Shown here in pieces: positions 12,981-20,100 of a DNA stretch of 20,450 bases. The position numbers and the translations under genes are program-made. Under the pieces are notes generated by a model. The model was not told the origin of the DNA. It saw nothing but the letters and a program-made list of their open reading frames with translations, and ran no database searches. The first letter of the stretch is position 1. Each line of letters begins with the position of its first letter. This stretch comes from a virus. Location of the stretch: positions 1 through 20,450 of IMG/VR virus record IMGVR_UViG_3300022743_000031; one strand, given 5' to 3'.

Positions 12981-13162
12981 TGCGATACATCTTTAACTGG
13001 CCTCAGAAAGAAGGTAACGACCTCGCCCCGTGGTACACTGTGCTGCGTCGGATTGTTGGCCTTCCGTTCGTGTATACTGGGCTGACGCTGACATTTATCG
13101 GTGGAACCATCGGGTGGGGTCTTGACTACGCCCGCGACTGGCTCTACAATCAATCCCGTTGA
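12980..13162 (+). CDS. Small membrane protein, one transmembrane segment
   Basis: 60 residues starting with the ATG that overlaps the previous stop (TGATG). The charged N-terminus (FNWPQKEGNDLAPWY) and the basic VLRRIV are followed by one transmembrane helix (about 27-46, GLPFVYTGLTLTFIGGTIGW) and a short amphipathic C-terminus (LDYARDWLYNQSR). The function is unknown; the pairing with the preceding membrane protein is the only clue. Confidence 0.7.
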   Translation: MRYIFNWPQKEGNDLAPWYTVLRRIVGLPFVYTGLTLTFIGGTIGWGLDYARDWLYNQSR

Positions 13163-13180
13163 ACTGAAAAGGAGAAAGCA

Positions 13181-13306
13181 ATGTACTTCCGCGATATCGA
13201 ATCGAAGCCCGGCTACAAGGCCGCCCATGACAAGCTCCACAAGGAGCTGTCGGCTGAGCGACTGAAGAAGGTCGTTGCGAAGAAGCGAGCCAAGAAGGCG
13301 GGTTGA
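13181..13306 (+). CDS. Small basic protein of unknown function
   Basis: 41 residues, below many gene-caller limits, but with an excellent ribosome binding site (aaaaggagaaagcaATG). The product is rich in Lys and Arg in its second half (ERLKKVVAKKRAKKAG), preceded by YFRDIESKPGYKAAHDKL, and is almost certainly helical and nucleic-acid binding or ribosome/polymerase associated by charge alone. No family is recognised. It is followed by hairpins and then the DsbA-like gene. Confidence 0.65.
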   Translation: MYFRDIESKPGYKAAHDKLHKELSAERLKKVVAKKRAKKAG

Positions 13307-13321
13307 GCCGTAACAGGCCCG

Positions 13322-13341
13322 TGCCCAGCGGACACTGGGCA
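13322..13341 (+). terminator. Possible weak terminator hairpin
   Basis: tgcccag (13322-13328) and ctgggca (13335-13341) form a perfect 7-bp stem with a 6-base loop, followed by a short tttcta. A second perfect 8-bp stem (atccaaac 13351-13358, gtttggat 13368-13375) lies 10 bases further without a T tract. Together they fill the 115-base gap between the small basic gene and the DsbA-like gene and probably weaken or process the transcript. Confidence 0.5.
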
Positions 13342-13421
13342 TTTCTAGAAATCCAAACGCTTCTGATGTTTGGATGCACCTGTGGCAAGCTGCCAAAACG
13401 ACTATACCCAAAGGAGAATAC

Positions 13422-13691
13422 ATGACCGCCATCGCAATCCAGACCACTGAAGGCACCGTCAACGTCAACGCTGAACTGCTTCGCGCCTACTACACCGAAG
13501 CCAGCGAGCTGCTTCAGAGCGAAGCCGACGCAAAAGAGCAATTCAAGGAAGTCATCGAAGCGCAAGCAGAAGCGATGAACATCGACAAGAAGACCTTGAC
13601 AAAATACTTCAAGGCTAGGTTCAAGGAAGCCACCAAGGAGGCTTCTCAACAAGGTCAAGTTTTCGCTCAACTGGACGAAGCTTTCGAGTAA
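13422..13691 (+). CDS. DsbA-like phage dsDNA-binding / transcription regulator
   Basis: 89 residues from the ATG at 13422 (cccaaaggagaatac); the frame extends upstream into the hairpin region without a binding site. Most of the protein is predicted helix; the central part (FKEVIEAQAEAMNIDKKTL, then KYFKARFKEATKEA) and the acidic end (QLDEAFE) resemble small phage proteins related to T4 DsbA, which has the same length (89 residues), binds double-stranded DNA and affects late transcription. If so, it could help switch expression to the minus-strand late genes that begin beyond the convergent terminators. This is family recognition by eye, with moderate confidence. Confidence 0.6.
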   Translation: MTAIAIQTTEGTVNVNAELLRAYYTEASELLQSEADAKEQFKEVIEAQAEAMNIDKKTLTKYFKARFKEATKEASQQGQVFAQLDEAFE

Positions 13692-13703
13692 GTAGTTGTG
13701 CTA

Positions 13704-13730
13704 GCCCGCAAATTGCGGGCTTTTCTTTAT
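13704..13730 (+). terminator. Intrinsic terminator after the DsbA-like gene
   Basis: gcccgca (13704-13710) and tgcgggc (13714-13720) form a perfect 7-bp stem with a 3-base loop, followed by ttttctttat (13721-13730). As at 1735-1769, a VEDFKN-family ORF with a TTG start begins shortly after (13749). Confidence 0.88.
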
Positions 13731-13748
13731 TTGAAGGAGAGAAAATAG

Positions 13749-14327
13749 TTGGTTGAAGACTTCAAAAACAATCGCGGGATGTGGACCTATCAGCCAAGAA
13801 TTAACGGGAAGCAAGTGTTCACTGTCGGAGGCCAGTATTACAATGCGATGGCTAATAGGTGCAAACCAGGAGGATACGTTCAGAAGAACCACCACACTTA
13901 CATTGGCTGCACTACTACTTTCAAGTCTTGCCACGACTTTATTGAATGGGCAAGGAACCAAATTGGGTATGGATCAGGGCAATTAGACAAAGATATTCTG
14001 TTAAAAGGAAATAAAGTGTACTGCCCAGAGCTTTGCGTGTTTGTGCCAAAGGCAGTTAACGTGCTTTTTACAAAACATGATGCCGCGAGAGGTAACTGGC
14101 CGATTGGCGTGAGCTGGGATAAAGAAAAAGAGAAGTTTCAGGCAGGTTTCAGAGTCAAAGGAAAGCGGAAACACCTAGGCCGCTTCTCAACTCCAGAGGC
14201 AGCTTTCGCAGCTTATAAAACTGCCAAAGAAGCCGGATGTAACCGGCTCGCAGTAGAATATAAGCCACAAATCGACCCTCGTGTATACCAAGCCTTGCTT
14301 AACTACACTGTTGAAATTGACGACTAA
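13749..14327 (+). CDS. Intact VEDFKN-family HNH-like/AP2 homing endonuclease
   Basis: 192 residues from a TTG preceded by gaaggagagaaaatag. Regions: N-terminal VEDFKNNRGMWTY and TVGGQYYNAMANRC (1-38), where the C-terminal part begins the nuclease domain; YIGCTTTF..CHDFIEWA (51-68); LDKDILLKGNKVYCP..CVFVPKAVN (79-104), the position of the HNH core in this phage family although it reads D-K-D instead of the classical D-H; AP2-like GVSWDKEKEKFQAGF to AAFAAYKTAKEAG (120-163); and the end RVYQALLNYTVEIDD. Proteins of this layout are known in phages as HNH/AP2 endonucleases, probably mobile. Two decayed relatives occur at 1784 and 6190. It is the last + strand gene before the convergent terminators. 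Confidence 0.8.
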   Translation: MVEDFKNNRGMWTYQPRINGKQVFTVGGQYYNAMANRCKPGGYVQKNHHTYIGCTTTFKSCHDFIEWARNQIGYGSGQLDKDILLKGNKVYCPELCVFVPKAVNVLFTKHDAARGNWPIGVSWDKEKEKFQAGFRVKGKRKHLGRFSTPEAAFAAYKTAKEAGCNRLAVEYKPQIDPRVYQALLNYTVEIDD

Positions 14328-14334
14328 AAAAAAA

Positions 14335-14356
14335 AGCTAACCCTTTCGAGTTAGCT
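14335..14356 (-). terminator. Intrinsic terminator for the minus-strand late genes
   Basis: agctaac (14335-14341) and gttagct (14350-14356) form a perfect 7-bp stem. Read on the - strand, the stem is followed by ten T (complement of the A run 14326-14335), ideal for stopping late transcription after the holin gene. Read on the + strand it has no T tract. Confidence 0.85.
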
Positions 14357-14385
14357 CTAAATGCTTACCACAGCATAATCATTTA

Positions 14386-14420
14386 GCCCACCATGAGAAA
14401 TCGTGGTGGGCTTTTGCTTT
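14386..14420 (+). terminator. Intrinsic terminator for the plus-strand early/middle genes
   Basis: gcccaccatg (14386-14395) and cgtggtgggc (14402-14411) form a 10-bp stem (one G.U) with a 6-base loop, followed on the + strand by ttttgcttt (14412-14420). It faces the - strand terminator at 14335-14356; together they insulate the two convergent gene blocks. Confidence 0.88.
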
Positions 14421-14706
14421 ACTTGGCTTGTTCTTTTGCTGGCAGGATGCCTGCACTTTCGGACGTTACCCACGTCAGTACGACGTTGACTACGCTTACA
14501 AGTCCTGCGCAGACCGACGTAATAAGGTCAGCGTCAAGGTTAGCCGGGATATGGTAGCCATAGGCTTGGGCGACGTTAACTGCCGCGACAACTACACCAC
14601 CGACAACGGTTGCCGAGATTTGGCCCGACTTCCACGCTCCTTTGTTTGCAACAGCCTCGCCCTTGCGGAAGAGGTCTGATATTGCTACTACTTGAATCAG
14701 ATTCAT
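14419..14706 (-). CDS. Holin-like small membrane protein
   Basis: 95 residues, ATG after gaaaggaaacacacaa on the - strand. Two hydrophobic segments (about 31-49, SATVVGGVVVAAVNVAQAY, and 61-80, LITSVCAGLVSVVNVVLTW) are joined by a short turn (GYHIPANLDAD), with a charged N-terminus (DLFRKGEAVANKGAWKSG) and a short charged tail. This layout fits a small two-helix holin. It is the last gene of the late block, 247 bases downstream of the LydA-like holin gene. No endolysin gene lies next to it in this window. Holin is an inference from shape and location. Confidence 0.6.
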   Translation of the reverse strand: MNLIQVVAISDLFRKGEAVANKGAWKSGQISATVVGGVVVAAVNVAQAYGYHIPANLDADLITSVCAGLVSVVNVVLTWVTSESAGILPAKEQAK

Positions 14707-14953
14707 TTGTGTGTTTCCTTTCTAGTATGCCAAGGGCACAACGACCAGTACAGGCTGCCCTAGAGGCGATTTTAGCCACGTAACGGAGCTGGCCTTACCA
14801 GTGTCATACCTAAGCCAAGAAAGCCGCTTGGCGGGCTTCTGAGTCGCTTTTGAGCCTTGTCATAGCATTGATTAAAGATGGTAGACTCCCCCACCACGCG
14901 TCTTCACATGTGGTATAATTGAGAGAAGCCGAGTCAACTAACGCCGGCTTTGT
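14707..14953. other. Intergenic region between the two holin-like genes
   Basis: A 247-base gap with no convincing gene. It holds a hairpin (aagccgc 14821-14827 with gcgggctt 14831-14838, one bulge) which on the - strand follows the LydA-like gene and could end or attenuate its message, and an extended -10 element on the + strand (14911-14919). The ribosome binding site of the 14706 gene lies at its left edge. Confidence 0.5.
14911..14919 (+). promoter_or_regulatory. Extended -10 promoter candidate facing the late genes
   Basis: TGGTATAAT (14911-14919) matches the extended -10 consensus TGnTATAAT exactly. No good -35 lies 17 bases upstream. Transcription would start near 14926 and run antisense into the LydA-like holin gene. 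It is a single short motif, so chance cannot be excluded. Confidence 0.35.
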
Positions 14954-15283
14954 TTACTTTTCTTCCTTGTCGTCAATCACGTTGCGGACAATCCTGAGCT
15001 TCATGGCTAATGCAATGAGGGCTGGAGTTCCCATGTGAGCTGCAACACCGCAGAGAACGCCGACTAGCGGACCAGAAACGCCTGCGTATTCACACCCGAA
15101 GAATGTCATCATGCCTGCAAAGGATGCAGAGCTAAGATGCGCAATCAGGTTGTACCAAGAGAACTTCTCCTTCTTCTCAAAGTAGGATACAATCCCACCC
15201 CAAAGAGAAATACCAAGAACTCCGAGGTACGTCAGGATACCAGAATGAATGAGTTCGTTTTTTGGGTCTAAATTGTCCATCAT
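14954..15283 (-). CDS. LydA-like holin
   Basis: 109 residues, beginning one base after the stop of the upstream fibre gene (taacATGATGG; a second ATG follows at once). Hydrophobic helices lie at about 15-34 (GILTYLGVLGISLWGGIVSY), 45-63 and 67-92, with a K-rich loop (FEKKEKFSWY) between the first two. The pattern W-G-G-I-V-S-Y, A-G-M-M-T-F-F, then G-P-L-V-G-V-L-C-G-V-A-A-H-M-G-T-P resembles P1 LydA and related phage class holins. It would form lesions in the inner membrane that release or activate the endolysin. The C-terminus is charged (RNVIDDKEEK), as usual for holins. Confidence 0.72.
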   Translation of the reverse strand: MMDNLDPKNELIHSGILTYLGVLGISLWGGIVSYFEKKEKFSWYNLIAHLSSASFAGMMTFFGCEYAGVSGPLVGVLCGVAAHMGTPALIALAMKLRIVRNVIDDKEEK

Positions 15284-15284
15284 G

Positions 15285-16184
15285 TTAGACCATGTAACTG
15301 CCGTTGATAAGGAGATCGCCAGACGTGGCCACTGGCAATGCCGTTAGTGTTGGAGCAGCGGACGACTGCTGTGCCAGCGTTACAACGCCAGCACCGGAGC
15401 TGATGTATGCAACGAGTGTCCCTGTGTACGTGACATTGATACCGATCACGCTGAGGGGTGATGTCGGAGCTGCCCCGCTCAGCGTAAATGGCAGTCCAGC
15501 GATAGTAAGGCTACCCGTGCCTGTGTGAGCCGTCCACAGCACCCGCAGGGAGAATTCAACACGATTACCAATGCGGGTGTATGTACCTGTCTGAAGCGTG
15601 TATGTTCCTGCCCCAGCCGTTGTCAGTCCAACCACTGTCGGTACGAACGTACCCTCTTGGTAGTAGTCAAGTGTGTTGACATCCGCTGACAGCGTTGTGC
15701 CGATCTTGTAGCCCGATGCACTCGTAGGTGCAGCGTTAAACGTGATTACGTTCGTCCCACCGCCTGACGTGCCGATGTTGATATTCGTTGTTGAACCAGC
15801 AACACCACCTGTACCGATGTTGACTGTCTTTGTCGTGGCTGTTACTGTAGCGCCCGTGCCGATGTTTATCGCTGTGGTTGCCGTAGAGTTGCCTAACGTC
15901 AGCGAAGTCCCGGTGACAGTGAACGTAGCATTAGAGTACGTCGTAGGCCCAATGAATGTTTGTGTCAGGTTGCCCAGCGTTGCTAGCTGCCCTGTAATGG
16001 CAGGCAGCGCGAACGTGTAAGTCGTAGCAGTTGGAAAGCCAGATACAGCGAACTTCGCTAGCTTTGTTGCGTCTGTAGCGTCTGCGATGCCGAACGTATT
16101 CGAGTTTGCAGTGCCGCCAGAAGACGCAGCCAGTATATTAAGTTGTTCGATGTAGTCCGTCTGCCCTATGTAGAATGTTGGCAT
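15285..16184 (-). CDS. Tail fibre or tail-spike-like protein with NIGTG repeats
   Basis: 299 residues, starting at an ATG that overlaps the previous stop (TGATG) with tgaggaaa as ribosome binding site. The N-terminus (MPTFYIGQTDYIEQLN) is a short attachment-like segment. The middle is Thr/Gly/Ala-rich with repeated INIGTG-type units (INIGTGATVTATTK, VNIGTGGVAGS, INIGTSGGG), suggesting a beta-helical or beta-prism shaft. From DYYQEGTFVPTVVG onward the C-terminal ~110 residues follow the pattern EGTF.PT..G...G.Y....G.YTRIGN.VEFS of C-terminal domains found in several phage tail fibres and spikes. It is probably a distal host-binding or accessory fibre; no catalytic site is visible. Confidence 0.72.
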   Translation of the reverse strand: MPTFYIGQTDYIEQLNILAASSGGTANSNTFGIADATDATKLAKFAVSGFPTATTYTFALPAITGQLATLGNLTQTFIGPTTYSNATFTVTGTSLTLGNSTATTAINIGTGATVTATTKTVNIGTGGVAGSTTNINIGTSGGGTNVITFNAAPTSASGYKIGTTLSADVNTLDYYQEGTFVPTVVGLTTAGAGTYTLQTGTYTRIGNRVEFSLRVLWTAHTGTGSLTIAGLPFTLSGAAPTSPLSVIGINVTYTGTLVAYISSGAGVVTLAQQSSAAPTLTALPVATSGDLLINGSYMV

Positions 16185-17014
16185 CAGATTTCCTCAATTT
16201 GTAGTGATGTCGCAAACTGGTTCATGAACTGGTATTGCAGCCCCGAAGCTCGCGTCATCTTTCCGTATAGCTGGAAGATTTGCTCTTCCATTGTGTCACT
16301 AGACTCTGGGCACAGACTAACAAACACTGGCTTGTACATCCCGTTTCCACGGATGATATTCCACATCTGGTTACGATCAGTCGTAGGCATAAGCCCAAGA
16401 TCAAAAGTGAGCGTCTTGTAAGAAGCTCCGCGATCTGTACGAAGATCACCTGCATCGCTGCGTTCGTGTTTTGTAGTCTCGTCAACCCCCACCTTTGCAC
16501 CATACCCGGTGTTTACTGAAGGCGACCAATACTGCCCTACAACAATCTTTGCAGCTTCTACATACCCAAGAGCATTAGCCGAGTCAACTAGGTCAATGAC
16601 GACCTTCTTAACCGCTGCTGGCGTCAGCCATACATCCGCGTAGGCTGATCCACCGTAAGAGTATGCGTTGACGCCGAGCGGCATCGTGCCCCAGGTTGAG
16701 CTACCAAGAGAGCTTGGAGCTGCAAGGATTGTGCCAGAGTCTGTTACTGGCGTTACATCCGCTGTGCCTGTGTAGCACCGCACGCGAATTGTTGCAGTGG
16801 ATGTCAAGCTGCAAAATGGCAATGCCACTGCACTAACTACCTCCGCTGTGTTCCAAGTCAATGTGATGGTAGCCGAAGTCGAAGTGCTTCGCCATACCTC
16901 TGATTTGATATCCGTCAGCATGTTACTAGCTGCCAGAGTTCCTGCAGTAGTTGATGCTATGAGTGTTGCTGCACGGTTTGCAGCGTTGTCGTACACAATA
17001 CGCAAGTTAGCCAT
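16184..17014 (-). CDS. Tail-associated structural protein
   Basis: 276 residues from the ATG at 17014 (MANLRIVYDN). Longer in-frame starts exist at 17056 (ATG with ggaggag upstream) and 17068 (TTG), adding 14 or 18 residues; I prefer 17014 because the extra residues sit in a stem-loop. The first half is a beta-sandwich-like region (IVYDNAANRAATLIAS, SATITLTW, VALPFCSL, TATIRVRCY) as in discoidin-like or jelly-roll modules; the second half continues with KTLTFDLGLMPTTDRNQMW and ends FATSLQIEEI. The last gene overlaps the fibre gene by TGATG. By position it is a virion protein near the tail tip. Confidence 0.68.
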   Translation of the reverse strand: MANLRIVYDNAANRAATLIASTTAGTLAASNMLTDIKSEVWRSTSTSATITLTWNTAEVVSAVALPFCSLTSTATIRVRCYTGTADVTPVTDSGTILAAPSSLGSSTWGTMPLGVNAYSYGGSAYADVWLTPAAVKKVVIDLVDSANALGYVEAAKIVVGQYWSPSVNTGYGAKVGVDETTKHERSDAGDLRTDRGASYKTLTFDLGLMPTTDRNQMWNIIRGNGMYKPVFVSLCPESSDTMEEQIFQLYGKMTRASGLQYQFMNQFATSLQIEEI

Positions 17015-17043
17015 TATACACCATCCATTCAAAACACAAGTAG

Positions 17044-17066
17044 GGAGGAGACACATAGCCTCCTCC
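17044..17066. other. Hairpin over an alternative ribosome binding site
   Basis: ggaggag (17044-17050) and ctcctcc (17060-17066), 7-bp stem, 9-base loop. On the - strand the ggaggag arm is a near-ideal Shine-Dalgarno for the in-frame ATG at 17056, which lies in the loop; folded, it would hide that start and favour the ATG at 17014. Confidence 0.5.
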
Positions 17067-17099
17067 AAGTTACTGGTAGTTCTGTAAACTCTGCAGATT

Positions 17100-17132
17100 C
17101 ATTATAGGGACAGGTGGCCTGTCCCTATAATG
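17100..17132. terminator. Perfect 15-bp inverted repeat between tail genes
   Basis: cattatagggacagg (17100-17114), loop tgg, cctgtccctataatg (17118-17132), fully complementary. It sits 8 bases past the stop of the large - strand tail gene. Without a T tract it is not a classic intrinsic terminator, but a 15-bp stem could stop or pause polymerase, stabilise the mRNA end or be a processing or binding site. Because it is palindromic, TATAAT occurs on both strands. Confidence 0.6.
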
Positions 17133-17140
17133 GCTTCTCA

Positions 17141-20100
17141 TCAACAATTGTTCACAACTATGTGTGTGTTTGAGGTAATCTCAGAGTACGCATCCACCAT
17201 AGATATTTGATCGCCGAAGGAATTGTACGCTGTAACTACTACCTTGACATACACGTTGTGTGACGTTGTTGTCACATTGTTTATGAACAAAGGTATTGTC
17301 AGTGCCACTGTACTTCTTGAGTAGTCTGTTGACCCTATAACTGCAGGGAATACCAAGTCTGCCATAGAGAAAGTTCCAAGATTTGTATCCACTGGGTCTG
17401 GATTGTCTACTTGGGCATACACGCTTACATTAAACCAGCTTAGAGTATTTCCTGCGGGTGGAAAAGCCTCTAGTCTGAGCCGTACAGCTGATGTCACGAA
17501 CACGTTAGCTATGGATGTTGCCCCTGACGGTATTGCAAGCGTGAACGGTAGGGCATACACTCCAGTGAATGACAAAACATTCCCATGGCTTATATTCCCA
17601 GAAGAACCTACAGAAGTGCCGGCCGTAGTCAGGTCGCCAACTGTGATCTGACTAGCGACAAGCTTGCCAACAGTAATCTTTGCGGCACTTAGGTTGCCTA
17701 CTTGGGCATCACCGATAGCAGCACTAGCGATAAACGTGCTAATGTTGGTTCCGGTAATCTGGCGAGAAGAGCTGATCCCAAACCCGGGAGGGTTCCACGG
17801 CCCAGCCGCAGTTGCCATCGCCCCAACCTCTTCGAGCTGTACCCGCACAACGAACATAAACGAATCTGTGTTCGGGGACTTTGTAGCATTCTTTCTCAGG
17901 CATACCTTTACGCTGGTGCAGCCAGCGGGGGCTGTAAAAGCCTGCTGGTGGCGCTTGTAACCCGCTAATGTCTGCCCGCCATTTGATGCTTCGTCGTTGA
18001 TGTCTATGCCGGCTCCGAAGCTAGCCGTGTTATTTCCGGCTGCATCAAAAGCATATACAAACACGTCTACGCTACAACGAAGCGCCCCTGTGTACGCACT
18101 TACTGCGTACCTTTTGCCAGCCACAACAATAATAGGATCGCTCTGAATTTCAAAGTATCCGGTTGTCGTGCTATTAGGTTGTTGCACATGGAGTGTCGTT
18201 GTTCCCTCTCCGATGCCTGCGTTCAATGTCCGTGCAGCGCCCGCCATAACGACGTGGCTGGAGTTACAGTAGTCGTAGGCGGCAGCAAACGGGTTGCTAG
18301 ATACTGTCCAACCTTGCAAGCCGTGACTGAAGTCAGCATTATAACACACGTTTCCAGCAAAGGCAATAACGTCGTTACTGACTGCCGTACCAGCTCCGGA
18401 AGCTACGCCCTGAATCTTACCCGCTGTATCTACGGATGTCGTATTTGCGTCAAGAGTACCCGTATACGCGTTTCTGTCTAGGTCTTGAACCCATGCGCCC
18501 CACGTAGTAGCGTCTCCAGCCGGGTCTGCTGAATATCTGCGCCAAGTTGTTGTGCCCTGATAGCCATACTGATATACGCCACCGCTCGCCGCCGTTGTAG
18601 CCTGCTTGGTAGTTTCTAGCGTACAGAATGCCCCGTTCAAGCTATTCAGGCCGACGTTGGTCGCCGTCTTGAGTTGCTTAGTCATTCCGTATGGGTACTC
18701 GCTGGGCGCGTCGTTTCTGGTTCTCGCCCCAAAGACTCCCGTAGCGGCCCCCAAATCAATAGTCGGCAGTGCAGTGACTTGCCCACCACCGGCACCGGAG
18801 AGTACCCCGGTAGAACTAATGGAGATTGCATTGTTCTGGAATGCTGACGGTGCAAAGAACTTGACAAGAGGATATTCAGAGCCGTCAACACTCTGCAGGA
18901 GAGGTTGCCCAAATTGAAGGGTAACATTCTGCGTGAAAGCTGTTGAACGATACAAGCCCTGGCGAGCAGCGAAGACCGTAGCTGAAGATGCCCAGCAAAA
19001 ATTAGTGCCATTTACGATTTTGGCACCAGTCAATGCATCATATATACCAGCGTCTGTGCTTGTCATGCCTGATGATCCAGCGGGATACACGTACCCTACA
19101 GCAATACCCCAGCGGTCTTGCGTAAGTCCGGCTAGTGATGTTGCAGCAAAATATGCATTATTGCTTAGCGTGGAGGTGTTAAGGTCACAGACGTTAGAGT
19201 CAAACTGCTGGACTCCGATATATGCGAAGCCAGAGTCTATATTAGCACCTACGCGCTTAACAGGGATGATGTAGCGATACGTCTTAGCCGGGTCAATAGT
19301 GATCCTGCGGGTGAGTGGGCCGCCTTGCCAATTGGCTTGACCTATTGTGCTGGTAACTTGCCACACACGTTGCTGACTACCATCACTTCCAACAGCCATT
19401 AGCTGGGTTTGCGTTCCAGCCGTTCCATAGGCTGTCCAACCATCTACGCCGACTGCCCAGCGCGAGGGGTCCACCATGTTCTTGCGAAGAGCTTCTTGGG
19501 CGAATCCAAACCCCTGCTGGTCAGCTAGGTTAGTAATCAACAGCGGCGAGCCTGCGGCGAGAATGACATTGCCAGAGGCGTCTTTGATACTGAGTCCACG
19601 GGAGTCAATCTTTGTCGCTGTAAGCGACCCGTCAACGACGACAGAGGCGTCGATAGCGTCAACAAGGCGAAGGTTTTGGCAGGCATGCGTGACGAGGTTT
19701 GAGCCGACCTGACTGTACTGCATCCATATACCGACTCGAATGTATGCAACATTCACCGGTATCAACCGCGCGGCTACCCCCGCACCAAACTGTCCACCAC
19801 ACTCTACCCACTGGTTTTGAGGCGACACGAGCCCCCCGAAGACGTATCCAGAGTACAAACCACCCCAGCCCGTAGAGCCCACTTCAGTACCCGCTGCCGT
19901 GAACATCCGGACATACAGATACATATTTCGATCAGAGCCTGTCCCGGAGAACAGGTTAGCTGTCAACTTGTAAGTCTTGGAAGGATTGATCTGAATATTT
20001 CGGCTCTCTGCACGGGAGTCTAGAGTTGTGGAGTCAATATAGAGGCTTCCAGCCGCGCCTGTGGCAGTTGTGTTGCTCTTGTATGCCACCGCGCCGGTCG

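Noticed and set aside
13390-13410. T7-like promoter core resemblance (cgactata) upstream of the DsbA-like gene
   Set aside because: Only a partial match, no second copy found elsewhere in the window, and no phage RNA polymerase gene visible.
14810-14863. 17-codon minus-strand ORF upstream of the second holin-like gene
   Set aside because: Very short, no ribosome binding site, and it overlaps the hairpin; not supportable as a gene.
14926-16590. A shared 14-base string agccgagtcaacta near 14927 and near 16577
   Set aside because: In a 20-kb window about one exact 14-base match is expected by chance, and the contexts do not agree otherwise.
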